DNA of 64,000 nt from DASQHL01 sp963843685 (GTDB lineage: Bacteria > Chloroflexota > Dehalococcoidia > DSTF01 > JACRBR01): NCBI GenBank assembly GCA_963843685.1, contig CAWJLO010000010.1, positions 558,001 through 622,000 on the forward strand. Direction: 5' to 3'. Below, piece by piece: positions 54,734-64,000 of this stretch. The notes below the pieces were generated by a model. The model made no database searches, was not told where the DNA came from, and was given only the letters and a program-made list of their open reading frames with translations. Made by a program: the position numbers and the translations under genes. The stretch's first letter is position 1; each line of letters opens with the position of its first letter.

Positions 54734-55042
54734 CTACAGCTTGATCTCGATGTCGACGCCAGACGGGAGCTGGAGCCGCATCAACGTGTCAACCGTCTTC
54801 GACGTCGGCTCCAGGATGTCGATCAGGCGCTTGTGCGTGCGCATCTCGAACTGCTCCTGCGAGTCCTTGTCGATGAACGGCGACCGAATCACGCAGAACT
54901 TCTTGATCTCCGTCGGCAGCGGGATCGGCCCCGCCACCGCCGCGCCCGTGCGCTCCGCCGCCTCCACGATCTGCTCGGCCGATTGGTCGAGGATGCGGTG
55001 GTCGAACGCCTTGAGCCTGATCCGGATCTTCTGCCTGGCCAT
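54734..55042 (-). CDS. rpsJ: 30S ribosomal protein S10
   Basis: The 102-residue protein starts MARQKIRIRLKAFDHRILDQ and has GPIPLPTEIKKFCVIRSPF. It heads the S10 set and follows fusA by 30 nt; no tuf lies between them. Confidence 0.97.
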   Translation of the reverse strand: MARQKIRIRLKAFDHRILDQSAEQIVEAAERTGAAVAGPIPLPTEIKKFCVIRSPFIDKDSQEQFEMRTHKRLIDILEPTSKTVDTLMRLQLPSGVDIEIKL

Positions 55043-55072
55043 ACTTCCGCCTTCTTCGCGCCCGAGCGCGTT

Positions 55073-57187
<2,115 letters not shown>

Positions 57188-57309
57188 GGTCGGGTCCCGT
57201 TTGATCCTCTCGCCGGCCCCGGCGCCAAACGGCGCCTTTCCGGCAAAATGCGCCGCCGGAGACTCTCGTCGCCGGCGGCTCGTCCGCACGAAGCGGATCT
57301 ACTCCCGTC

Positions 57310-57780
57310 TTACCACCGATAGTGGACGAAGGCGCGGTTCGCCTCCGCCATGCGGTGCGTATCTTCTTTCCGCTTGATCGTCGCGCCCTGGCCCGTCGCC
57401 GCGTCCATCAGCTCCGACGCCAGCCGGTCCGCCATCGACTTCCCGCCGCGCGCCCGCGCCGACCGCAGCAGCCACCGGATCGCCAGCGCCATGCGCCGCT
57501 CCGCCCGGATGTCTACCGGCACCTGGTACGTCGCGCCGCCGACACGCCGCGGCTTCACCTCGATCGTCGGCGTCGCGTTGCGGATCGCCATCTCGAACGT
57601 GTCCATCGCGTTCTTCCGCGTCTGCGTCTCCACGCGCGTCAGCGCCTCGTACATGATCCGCTCGGCCGTGCTCTTCTTCCCGCGCTCCATCAGCTTGTTG
57701 ACGAACATCGTCACCGTGCGGTTGGAGTACCGTCCGTCCGGCAGGATCTCTCGCTTGGCGATCTTCGCGCGTCTCGGCAT
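57310..57780 (-). CDS. rpsG: 30S ribosomal protein S7
   Basis: The 156-residue protein begins MPRRAKIAKREILPDGRYS and has VGGATYQVPVDIRAERR and LASELMDAATGQGATIKRKE. Confidence 0.97.
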   Translation of the reverse strand: MPRRAKIAKREILPDGRYSNRTVTMFVNKLMERGKKSTAERIMYEALTRVETQTRKNAMDTFEMAIRNATPTIEVKPRRVGGATYQVPVDIRAERRMALAIRWLLRSARARGGKSMADRLASELMDAATGQGATIKRKEDTHRMAEANRAFVHYRW

Positions 57781-57789
57781 CTTCTCTAC

Positions 57790-58200
57790 CTATCCCTTGC
57801 GCGTGCCGTACTTACTGCGCCCGCGCTTTCGATTCGCCACGCCCTGTGCGTCCAGCGCGCCGCGGATGATGTGGTAGCGCACGCCCGGCAGGTCCTTCAC
57901 GCGCCCGCCGCGGATCAGCACCACCGAGTGCTCCTGCAGCGAGTGTCCCTCACCCGGGATGTACGCCGTCACTTCGATGCCGTTCGTCAGCCGCACGCGC
58001 GCGATCTTCCGCAGCGCCGAGTTCGGCTTCTTCGGCGTCATCGTGCGCACCTGCGTGCACACTCCGCGCTTCTGCGGCGAACCCTTGCCGCGCACCGTGC
58101 GGTTCTTCAGCGAGTTGTACGTGAACCGAAGCGCGGGCGCCTTCGTCTTCTTCGTCGCCTTCTTCCGGCCCTTGCGCACAAGCTGGCTAATCGTCGGCAC
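57790..58200 (-). CDS. rpsL: 30S ribosomal protein S12
   Basis: The 136-residue decoding-centre protein starts at the GTG at 58200 (MPTISQLVRKGRKK). TPKKPNSALRKIARV and PGEGHSLQEHSVVLIRGGR carry the residues known for streptomycin resistance. It is the first gene of the ribosomal run, after a 214-nt leader. Confidence 0.97.
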   Translation of the reverse strand: MPTISQLVRKGRKKATKKTKAPALRFTYNSLKNRTVRGKGSPQKRGVCTQVRTMTPKKPNSALRKIARVRLTNGIEVTAYIPGEGHSLQEHSVVLIRGGRVKDLPGVRYHIIRGALDAQGVANRKRGRSKYGTRKG

Positions 58201-58376
58201 TACACACCCACGTTCTCTGCTTCTCACACCGGTCAAATCGAGCGCCTGTTTCGGGGCACGCGAAAGGCCGGTAAGCCTTATTGCTGAGCCAGTCCGGCGT
58301 AACCACCGCGCCCCGCTGGACCGATGATCACGAATGCCGGCCGTTGTCACTTTGGGGTCTTCCGACCTGTATGTGA

Positions 58377-58413
58377 GTCTGGCGTCAACGTGTCCGGCGG
58401 TGCGCCAGACACG
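58377..58413 (-). promoter_or_regulatory. rpsL leader with two mutually exclusive hairpins
   Basis: At the predicted 5' end of the mRNA, CGTGTC pairs with GACACG around an inner GGCG/CGCC stem (58413-58389). The same 5' half can instead pair as GTCTGGCG/CGCCAGAC with a site further down (58384-58377). Only one can form at a time. Confidence 0.45.
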
Positions 58414-58420
58414 GCGACCA

Positions 58421-58449
58421 ATACTAACAACGGGTCATAAAGGTGTCAA
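58421..58449 (-). promoter_or_regulatory. Consensus sigma-70 promoter of the rpsL operon
   Basis: TTGACA (58449-58444) and TAGTAT (58426-58421) are separated by 17 nt on the minus strand, a near-ideal housekeeping promoter. Transcription would start near 58414. Confidence 0.75.
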
Positions 58450-58535
58450 GGATTCCACAGCTTCGCCCGCACGTGCGACGGTGCCCTGAGAGGAACCGCT
58501 GTCGCTCCTCGTTCGTCACGCTTTATAAGGTAGAC

Positions 58536-58832
58536 ATGCGACCGCTCATCGTCCTCTTCGCGACGCTCATCGTCGCCGCCGCCTGTGGTGGCAGCGCCAC
58601 GACCTACAACGTGCGCGTCGCATTCAACGACACCTACACCGACGCCGCCGGCCACGAGGTCGAGCTCGCGATCCAGGCATACGACAGCGGCGCGCAGGTG
58701 CTGCTCCAGGAGATCTTCCCGCCCATCGCCGCCGCCACCGTCCACACCGGCAGCGCCGACTTCTGCGACCGCCTCCGCGCCCAGCTCGAGCCTCGCCCCG
58801 ACGTCGACCACGTCGACTGCACACGCCAATAA
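58536..58832 (+). CDS. Small lipoprotein of unknown function
   Basis: The 98-residue protein starts at the ATG at 58536, just after TATAAG (6 nt). Signal peptide with lipobox VAAAC (Cys 17), then a short domain with many beta-type residues. It is divergent from the rpsL operon. No family recognised. Confidence 0.65.
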   Translation: MRPLIVLFATLIVAAACGGSATTYNVRVAFNDTYTDAAGHEVELAIQAYDSGAQVLLQEIFPPIAAATVHTGSADFCDRLRAQLEPRPDVDHVDCTRQ

Positions 58833-58864
58833 CCATCGATCAGCAAACCATTCCGTGGGTTCAG

Positions 58865-58915
58865 GCTCTCCCCCTCTCCACACGCCGTGTGGAGAGGGGC
58901 TTGGGGGTGAGGAGC
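58865..58915. repeat. Dispersed palindromic intergenic repeat, copy 1
   Basis: CCCCTCTCCACACG and its exact complement form a 14-bp stem around one base (58871-58899), followed by CTTGGGGGTGAGG. A related copy lies at 61091-61135. It sits between the small lipoprotein gene and lexA. Confidence 0.65.
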
Positions 58916-58918
58916 CGC

Positions 58919-58947
58919 TTGACAACTCCCACCGTCGGCCCTATATT
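58919..58947 (+). promoter_or_regulatory. Consensus sigma-70 promoter of lexA
   Basis: TTGACA (58919-58924) and TATATT (58942-58947) with a 17-nt spacer. The LexA box follows 7 nt downstream. Confidence 0.75.
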
Positions 58948-58954
58948 CCTCACT

Positions 58955-58968
58955 AGAACAGGCGTTTG
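58955..58968 (+). promoter_or_regulatory. LexA operator (SOS box) at lexA
   Basis: AGAAC-AGGC-GTTTG matches the GAAC-N4-GTTY type of SOS box seen in Gram-positive and Chloroflexota LexA regulons. It covers the transcription start region, fitting autorepression. Confidence 0.65.
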
Positions 58969-59019
58969 AAACAAACGAGTGCCGGATTATGATCAGCCGG
59001 CGGGCAGGAGGAGCCACGT

Positions 59020-59655
59020 ATGAAGGGACTGTCTGCGAAACAGCAGAGCATCCTCAAGTTCATGCGGGAGTTCATCGACCAGCACGACTACCCGCCCAGC
59101 ATCCGCGACATCCAGGTCGGATGTGACATCTCCTCCACCTCCGTCGTCGACTACAACCTCAAGGCCCTCGAACGACTCGGCCACATCCGCCGCGATCGTG
59201 AGGTCTCGCGCGCCATCGAACTCCTCGACCGTGGCGGCGCGCGCCGCAGCCGCACGGTGCAGGTGCCCATCATCGGCACCATCGCCGCCGGCCAGCCCAT
59301 CCCGGTCCCGTCCAACGACAACGTCGACTTCGACAACGTCTTCGACGCCACCGAGGACATGACGCGCGGCAAGGAGAACGTCTTCGCCCTCAAGGTGCGC
59401 GGCACGTCCATGATCGACGCGCTCGTCAACGACGGCGACATCGTCATCCTCGAACAGACCGCCGCCTGCGACGACGGCGACATGGTGGCCGCCTGGCTCA
59501 AGAGCGAGAACGAGGCCACGCTCAAGAAGTTCTACCGCGAGGGCGACCGCATCCGCCTCCAGCCCGCGAACAGCACCATGAAGCCCATCTTCACCTCGGC
59601 CGACAACGTCGAGATCCAGGGCAAGGTCCTCGCCACCATCGGCCGCCGCGACTGA
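59020..59655 (+). CDS. lexA: SOS repressor LexA
   Basis: The 211-residue repressor starts at the ATG at 59020 after AGGAGG. The N-terminal winged helix (LKFMREFIDQHDYPPSIRDI) binds DNA. The autoproteolysis domain has the cleavage pair Ala-Gly in IGTIAAGQPIP, the Ser in RGTSMIDALVNDGD and the Lys in VAAWLKSENEATLKKF. RecA* triggers self-cleavage after damage. Confidence 0.95.
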   Translation: MKGLSAKQQSILKFMREFIDQHDYPPSIRDIQVGCDISSTSVVDYNLKALERLGHIRRDREVSRAIELLDRGGARRSRTVQVPIIGTIAAGQPIPVPSNDNVDFDNVFDATEDMTRGKENVFALKVRGTSMIDALVNDGDIVILEQTAACDDGDMVAAWLKSENEATLKKFYREGDRIRLQPANSTMKPIFTSADNVEIQGKVLATIGRRD

Positions 59656-59683
59656 CCTCCGCACCCGCACCATGCGCGACGCT

Positions 59684-59706
59684 GCGGCGGCCCTGAGGGC
59701 CGCCGC
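59684..59706 (+). terminator. Hairpin terminator after lexA
   Basis: GCGGCGGCCC/GGGCCGCCGC, a 10-bp stem with a TGA loop, is followed by TCTTCGTATT. The T-run is short. Confidence 0.65.
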
Positions 59707-59743
59707 TCTTCGTATTGCCCGCCTGCCGTCGCGATAGCCCGGC

Positions 59744-59749
59744 TATACT
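59744..59749 (+). promoter_or_regulatory. -10 element of a leaderless promoter
   Basis: TATACT is followed after 6 nt by the GTG at 59756 of the MFS gene; no ribosome site lies between. Confidence 0.55.
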
Positions 59750-59755
59750 CCGGCC

Positions 59756-60985
59756 GTGCGTCGCGTCCTCTCCCTGCTTGGCCGCCGAAACTTCGCGCTG
59801 CTCTTCTCGGGGAGATGCATCTCATTCGTTGGCAACGCGATGGCCCCGGTGGCGCTCGCCTTCGCCGTCCTCCATCTCACGGGATCGCCGTCCGCCCTCG
59901 GCCTCGTGCTCGCCGCTCGCACGATCCCCAACGTCCTCTTCCTCGTCATCGGCGGCGTGATCGCCGATCGCCTTCCCCGCAGCACCGTCCTGGTCGGAAC
60001 GAACATCATCGGCGGCGCCGCGCAGGCCGTCGCCGCCGTGCTGCTGATCTCGGGCGAGGCGCACGTCTGGCAACTCGCCGTCCTGGAGGCCGTCAACGGA
60101 AGCGCGTTCGCCCTCTTCTACCCGGCTGACTCCGCACTCGTTCCGCTCACCGTTCCCGAACATCAGCTGCAGGAAGCCAACGCGGTGCTCCGCTTCGGGA
60201 CGAACGCGATGATGGTCCTCGGCGCGGCGCTCGCTGGCGTGCTCGTGGCGGCGACCAATCCCGGGTGGGCCCTCGCCGTCGACGCTGCCACGTTCGTACT
60301 CGCCGCGGCGCTCATGGCCTCCATGCGCGGCATCGAAGCCGCGGCAAGCGGCGCCAGCAGCTTCTTCACCGACCTCCGCGACGGCTGGACCGAGTTCGTC
60401 GCCCACCGCTGGCTGTGGACCGTCGTCGCCCAGTTCTCCATCATGCTCGTCGGCTTCTTCGGCGCGTTCCTCGTGCTCGGTCCGGTCGTCGCTGAACGCG
60501 ACCTCTCCGGAGCCAGCTCGTGGGCCGCCATTCTGGGCGGCCAGTCCGCCGGTCTGCTCCTCGGCGGACTGCTCGCCCTCGCCTGGCGTCCCCGATACCC
60601 GCTCCTGGTCGCCACGATCGCCGTCTTCGGCAACGCCCTGCCGATCGCGGCCCTCGCCCTTGGCCTCCCACTGAGCGCGATCGTCGCGACCGCCGTCGTC
60701 AACGGCGTCGGCATGGAGATCTTCGGCGTGTACTGGTACACCGCGCTGCACGAGAACGTCGCGCCCGAAGCGCTCTCCCGCGTCAGCGCCTACGACGCGC
60801 TGGGTTCGATGGCGATATCGCCGCTCGGTCTCGCGGCGGCGGGCCCCATGTCCGATCTCATCGGCGTGGACGCGACGCTCTGGATCGGCGTGCTGTTGAT
60901 CGTCGTGCCGACCGCGGCCGTGCTGCTCGTCCCGGAGGTCCGGAAGCTCCAATCACGTGCCGGCCCCCTGCCGCTGCCGGCGTGA
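59756..60985 (+). CDS. MFS transporter (enterobactin-exporter-like)
   Basis: The 409-residue protein has twelve helices. RNFALLFSGRCISFVGNAMAPV at the start (read in part) and GGVIADRLPRSTVLVG between helices 2 and 3 are the MFS_3/EntS-type signatures. It likely exports small molecules; the substrate is unknown. It is next to lexA but no LexA box precedes it. It is possibly leaderless. Confidence 0.85.
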   Translation: MRRVLSLLGRRNFALLFSGRCISFVGNAMAPVALAFAVLHLTGSPSALGLVLAARTIPNVLFLVIGGVIADRLPRSTVLVGTNIIGGAAQAVAAVLLISGEAHVWQLAVLEAVNGSAFALFYPADSALVPLTVPEHQLQEANAVLRFGTNAMMVLGAALAGVLVAATNPGWALAVDAATFVLAAALMASMRGIEAAASGASSFFTDLRDGWTEFVAHRWLWTVVAQFSIMLVGFFGAFLVLGPVVAERDLSGASSWAAILGGQSAGLLLGGLLALAWRPRYPLLVATIAVFGNALPIAALALGLPLSAIVATAVVNGVGMEIFGVYWYTALHENVAPEALSRVSAYDALGSMAISPLGLAAAGPMSDLIGVDATLWIGVLLIVVPTAAVLLVPEVRKLQSRAGPLPLPA

Positions 60986-61090
60986 GCCTGCCCGCTCCTG
61001 CTCATGAGAGGCGGAACATCCCGTCAGGCTGCGCAGCCCTTCCCCACGGCCGCCCACCCCGCATTCCACTACCACACCGCCGTCCGAAGC

Positions 61091-61135
61091 TCCCCTCTCC
61101 ATAGCGATGGAGAGGAATCGGGGCTGAGGTGCCCC
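61091..61135. repeat. Dispersed palindromic intergenic repeat, copy 2
   Basis: CCTCTCCAT/ATGGAGAGG with an AGCG loop (61094-61115), followed by AATCGGGGCTGAGGTG. It shares the CCCCTCTCC...GGAGAGG...GGGG-x-TGAGG layout of the copy at 58865. Confidence 0.6.
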
Positions 61136-61142
61136 TCGCGGC

Positions 61143-61148
61143 TATAAT
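61143..61148 (+). promoter_or_regulatory. -10 element (TATAAT) of the ABC transporter gene
   Basis: A perfect TATAAT lies about 43 nt before the ATG at 61191. No clear -35 is seen because the palindromic repeat lies there. Confidence 0.5.
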
Positions 61149-61190
61149 TGACAACGCCCCACGCGCCCGCCCGCACTGCGAGACCTGACC

Positions 61191-62195
61191 ATGGACGAAG
61201 TCCTCCGCATCGAAGACCTGCGCGTCTACTACCACGAGCGCGAGCGCACCGTGAAGGCCGTCGACGGGATCAACCTCGCGCTCGGCCAGGGCCGCACCCT
61301 CGCCCTCGTCGGGGAAAGCGGCTGCGGCAAAACGACGACGGCCCTCGCCATCCTCAACCTCATCGCCTCGCCCGGCCGCATCGAATCCGGCCGCGTGTTC
61401 TTCGACGATCGCGACCTGCTCCGCCTCTCCGGCGACGACCTCCGCGGCGTCCGCGGCCGCCAGATCTCGATGATCTTCCAGGATCCCGCCACCGGCCTGA
61501 ACCCCGTCATGACCATCGGCGACCAGGTCGCCGAGATCGTCCGCACGCACACCCGCGCGTCTAAGCGCGAGTCGAAGGAGATGATGCTCCAGGCGCTTCG
61601 CGATCAGAACCTCGCCCAGCCCGACCGCGTCGCCTCCTCCTACCCCTTCCAGCTCTCCGGCGGCATGAGCCAGCGCGTCATGATCGCCATCGCCACCGTG
61701 CTCCGGCCCCGCGTCATCATCGCCGACGAGCCCACGTCCTCACTCGACGTCACGGTCCAGGCCGCCATCCTCCGCGAGCTCGACGACCTCAAGGAGAAGC
61801 TCGGTGCCTCGATCGTCCTCATCACCCACGACCTCGGCGTTGTCGCCCAGATGGCCGATGAGGTCGCCGTCATGTACGCCGGCCGGATCGTGGAGCGCGG
61901 CGGCGTCTCCGATGTCTACGGCCGCCCCCGCCACCCCTACACCGCCGCGCTGCTCGCCGCACGCCCCCGCCTCGATCAGCCAGGCCGGCCGCTGCAGCAG
62001 ATCCGCGGCGTCCCGCCGGACCTCGCCACCCTCACCGGCGAGTGCGCCTTCCTGCCGCGCTGCACAAAAGCGATCTCGGCGTGCCGCGCGGAGCCCTGGC
62101 CGTCACTCGCCGAAGTCGAGGACCAGCACGAGATCGCCTGCTTCAACCCGGTGTTCCAGCCCGAGCCCCAGCGCACCGGGCCTCAGCGCGCGTAG
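61191..62195 (+). CDS. Peptide ABC transporter ATP-binding protein (OppD/DppD-type)
   Basis: The 334-residue ATPase powers oligopeptide or dipeptide import at the inner face of the membrane. Walker A is GESGCGKTT, signature LSGGMSQRV, Walker B VIIADEPTSSLD, then the oligopeptide C-terminal domain with CAFLPRC and ACFNP, the Cys cluster of OppD/DppD that may bind Fe-S. The permease and partner genes are not in the window. It overlaps holA by 13 nt at its end. Confidence 0.92.
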   Translation: MDEVLRIEDLRVYYHERERTVKAVDGINLALGQGRTLALVGESGCGKTTTALAILNLIASPGRIESGRVFFDDRDLLRLSGDDLRGVRGRQISMIFQDPATGLNPVMTIGDQVAEIVRTHTRASKRESKEMMLQALRDQNLAQPDRVASSYPFQLSGGMSQRVMIAIATVLRPRVIIADEPTSSLDVTVQAAILRELDDLKEKLGASIVLITHDLGVVAQMADEVAVMYAGRIVERGGVSDVYGRPRHPYTAALLAARPRLDQPGRPLQQIRGVPPDLATLTGECAFLPRCTKAISACRAEPWPSLAEVEDQHEIACFNPVFQPEPQRTGPQRA

Positions 62196-63226
62196 CTCGG
62201 TCGCGCCGCCCCGGCTCGCGGCGCCAGCGCGCACAGCTCGTGCACCAGCAACTGCAACGCCGATTCGTCATCCTGCAACCCGCGCTTCACGCTCAGGTCT
62301 GCGTCCAGGATGCGCGCATATGCCTGCCGCAGCACAGACCAGTCGTATCGCCCGGACAGCGCGCCCACCTCGTTCAGCCTGAACCCCGGCACCCCCGAAA
62401 GGCGCTGCATCTCCTCACGCGCCACTCGCCGCTCGCGAAGGTCCTTCAGCACCAGCAGCTGCCGGTACTGCCGCGCGATCATGAACAGCAGCAGCTGCGG
62501 CGCCTCGCCCGCCACCAGCAGCCGCCCCAACGACGTCAGCGCCTTCCGCTCGTTCCCCGCGACGACGGCGTCGGACAGATCCCAGACCTTCGTCTCGCGC
62601 GCCGCGCTCACCAGCTCGCCGACCATCTTCTCGTCCGCCGTCTCGCCCCCGGCATACACCGCGATCTTGTCCAGCTCGTTGTCCAGCGCCCACAGGTCCC
62701 CGCCGATGAGGCTCGCCAGCGACTGCACCGCCCCGTCCGTGATCTTCAGCTTCTTCGCCTTCGCCGTCGCCTTCAGCCAGCTCGAAAGCTCCCCCGGAGG
62801 CAGCGGTCCGTACTCGGTCGTGTAGGCGATCGGCGCGAAGATCGTGAACGCAGCGTTCGTCTTCGCCAGCTCCCCCTCCACCAGCACCAGCGTCGTCGTC
62901 GGCGGCATCGTCGCCGGATCCGAGAGCTTGGCCGCCGCCTGCCGCCACGGCTCCAGCGGGTCGTCCCCGTCGCCCTTCTTCTTCCGCCGCCCGCCGCGCA
63001 CCTCGCCAAGCGCGCGCAGCAGCCCCTCGACGATCACCAGCCGGTTCGCCGAAAGGAACGGCATCGCCATCGCGTGCGCCAACAACTCGTCCGGCGTCAG
63101 CCCCCGGCCCTCCAGCACCGTCGTGTTGGTGGCGAGCATGTCGTCGTCTTCCGCCAGGTCCTCGCGGATCGCCGCGAGCGCCTTGCGCACCTGGTAGTCG
63201 TCTTTGCCGTGGAGGAGATGAATCAC
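62183..63226 (-). CDS. holA: DNA polymerase III subunit delta
   Basis: The 347-residue clamp-loader subunit opens the sliding clamp. It starts VIHLLHGKDDYQVRKALAAI (GTG at 63226) and has PFLSANRLVIVEGLL, LIGGDLWALDNELDKIAVYAG and FMIARQYRQLLVLKDLRER, the delta-family blocks. The GTG follows TACAAT by 6 nt, so the mRNA may be leaderless. Confidence 0.92.
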   Translation of the reverse strand: MIHLLHGKDDYQVRKALAAIREDLAEDDDMLATNTTVLEGRGLTPDELLAHAMAMPFLSANRLVIVEGLLRALGEVRGGRRKKKGDGDDPLEPWRQAAAKLSDPATMPPTTTLVLVEGELAKTNAAFTIFAPIAYTTEYGPLPPGELSSWLKATAKAKKLKITDGAVQSLASLIGGDLWALDNELDKIAVYAGGETADEKMVGELVSAARETKVWDLSDAVVAGNERKALTSLGRLLVAGEAPQLLLFMIARQYRQLLVLKDLRERRVAREEMQRLSGVPGFRLNEVGALSGRYDWSVLRQAYARILDADLSVKRGLQDDESALQLLVHELCALAPRAGAARPSYAR

Positions 63227-63232
63227 GCGGCC

Positions 63233-63238
63233 ATTGTA
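63233..63238 (-). promoter_or_regulatory. -10 element of a leaderless holA promoter
   Basis: TACAAT on the minus strand ends 6 nt before the holA GTG. Confidence 0.5.
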
Positions 63239-63275
63239 AGGCCGCGCTCGCGTAGATGCCGGTTCGAAAAGAGAG

Positions 63276-63651
63276 CTAGGCCAGGGGCTCCAGGCTCGAC
63301 AGGTCGCACACGCGCTCGGAGCCGGCCGCGAACGTCGTCGCTGTGATCCGCGCCCGGCGCCGAACGCCCGTCGTCCAGCCGCAGCCGCACCTCGCGCTGC
63401 CCGCGGCTGAAGAACAGCGACGCCACGTTGCCCGGCCGGTCCAGCTTGTCGACCTTCGCCGTCCACTCGCTCGACGTCCCGGCCAGCGTCGCGATGCCCG
63501 ACGTCACCAGCCGCCCGTCGACCGTGTAGATCGACGCCACCCGCACCAACTCCCCCTTGAACCCCTTCGGTGCCGGCGCCTCGGCGGGCGTGATCGCGGG
63601 GGCGACGGTTGCGGTCTGGGGCTCTTGGTGCAGTTTCTGGGCGAGGGTCAC
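63276..63651 (-). CDS. Hypothetical protein (frameshifted)
   Basis: The GTG at 63651 follows GGAGG. The product has FKGELVRVASIYTVDGRLVTS and REVRLRLDDG, beta-rich, then the frame breaks near 63365. The other frame gives RRRARITATTFAAGSERVCD and ends at 63276. Removing one base gives 124 residues. An in-frame GTG at 63738 could extend the start. No family recognised. Confidence 0.55.
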
Positions 63652-63795
63652 GGCTGCGGGCCTCCGTGGGATGAAGTATTCAGCGACGACTTGAGAGGTG
63701 AAGGCTGACGATCTTCTGTCACCTTCACTGTAATTCACTATCGACCGTTTTTGTTCGGAGCGCGATTAAGGGACTGTGAAATCGGTCAAAATCCG

Positions 63796-63810
63796 GGGCG
63801 ATTCTCGCCC
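63796..63810 (-). terminator. Likely terminator of a gene entering from the right edge
   Basis: On the minus strand GGGCGA-GAA-TCGCCC is followed by CGGATTTTG. It fits an end for the minus-strand gene whose stop is near 63935. Confidence 0.55.
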
Positions 63811-63880
63811 GTCTCATGGCAGTCACCACCCTCGTCTTCGGGAATCGCCCACCATGGCGGCCGCGGGACCAGCGGCGACA

Positions 63881-63903
63881 GTGGCACACCCCGCCCGTGC
63901 CAC
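63881..63903. repeat. GC-rich nested inverted repeat
   Basis: GTGGCAC/GTGCCAC with a 9-nt loop, flanked by GGGACC/GGTCCC (63865-63870 and 63914-63919). The stretch 63652-64000 otherwise holds only the terminator and the end of a gene. Confidence 0.4.
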
Positions 63904-63934
63904 GGCCGCCGCGGGTCCCCCGCCCGCCACCACG

Positions 63935-64000
63935 TCACATCGCGAGCTGTAGCTGCCCCGCCGATGGCTGCACCACGCGCGGCGCGATCATCCCGTACCG
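63935..64000 (-). CDS. C-terminal end of an unidentified gene
   Basis: The minus strand from 64000 reads 21 residues, RYGMIAPRVVQPSAGQLQLAM, in two parts RYGMIAPRVV and QPSAGQLQLAM, to a TGA at 63935-63937. A terminator hairpin downstream supports a real gene end. Too short to identify. Confidence 0.4.
   Translation of the reverse strand, partial: RYGMIAPRVVQPSAGQLQLAM

Overview
This is a GC-rich bacterial chromosome segment made almost entirely of housekeeping genes. I see no phage, IS element, CRISPR array or integrase. Gene content and order (long S10-spc-alpha ribosomal cluster, a LexA box of the GAAC-N4-GTTT type, many GTG/TTG starts, no-leader promoters, two acyl-CoA dehydrogenases, a LarA-like racemase and a deoxyhypusine-synthase-like protein) fit a Chloroflexota bacterium, perhaps near Dehalococcoidia. 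That placement is inference and was not tested by phylogeny.

Layout. 1-364: 5' part of a GT39 membrane glycosyltransferase (minus). 501-2216: gltX followed by tRNA-Gln and tRNA-Glu and a strong terminator (minus). 2260-8148: an apparent minus-strand operon, CCA-adding enzyme family gene - yajC - secD - secF - histone-deacetylase-like gene. 8213-27814: mixed accessory and housekeeping genes (def, DinB-like, UDG, rplS, priA, rluD, lspA, M50 protease, MocR regulator with a divergent FMN-type oxidase, MOSC protein, acyl-CoA dehydrogenase, YceI, LarA-like, PIG-L, small HTH protein). 28006-36957: L,D-transpeptidase lipoprotein, acyl-CoA dehydrogenase, PAP2 phosphatase, DHS-like enzyme, nhaA, zinc-ribbon protein, murJ. 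37137-37547: rpsT (plus). 37657-58200: one 37-gene minus-strand run, rpsL-rpsG-fusA / S10 / spc-secY-adk-map / infA-alpha-rpoA-rplQ-truA-rplM-rpsI, closed by a perfect 26-bp palindromic terminator. 58536-63651: small lipoprotein, autoregulated lexA, MFS transporter, OppD-type ATPase, holA and a small hypothetical gene. A minus-strand gene ends near 63935.

How it works together. The main theme is translation and protein export: ribosomal proteins, EF-G, IF-1, RNA polymerase alpha, GltX with its two likely tRNA substrates, CCA addition, SecY and SecDF-YajC, peptide deformylase, methionine aminopeptidase and signal peptidase II. Envelope functions (murJ, L,D-transpeptidase, GT39, PAP2) and DNA repair or restart (priA, UDG, lexA, holA) fill the rest.

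Most notable observations. (1) About 14 sites in 11 loci need removal of one extra base (or two) to restore a conserved reading frame, and nearly all lie in the first 28 kb. There is no shared slippery motif, so uncorrected insertion errors are the likeliest cause. (2) A repeated TAnnnT-6 to 9 nt-start codon arrangement indicates widespread leaderless transcription. (3) The rpsL operon has a consensus promoter and a leader with two mutually exclusive hairpins. (4) S17, L15, S20 and RpoA carry long low-complexity C-terminal tails, acidic in S17 and basic in S20. (5) A DHS-like enzyme keeps the catalytic Lys and His. (6) A dispersed palindromic repeat flanks the lexA-MFS pair.
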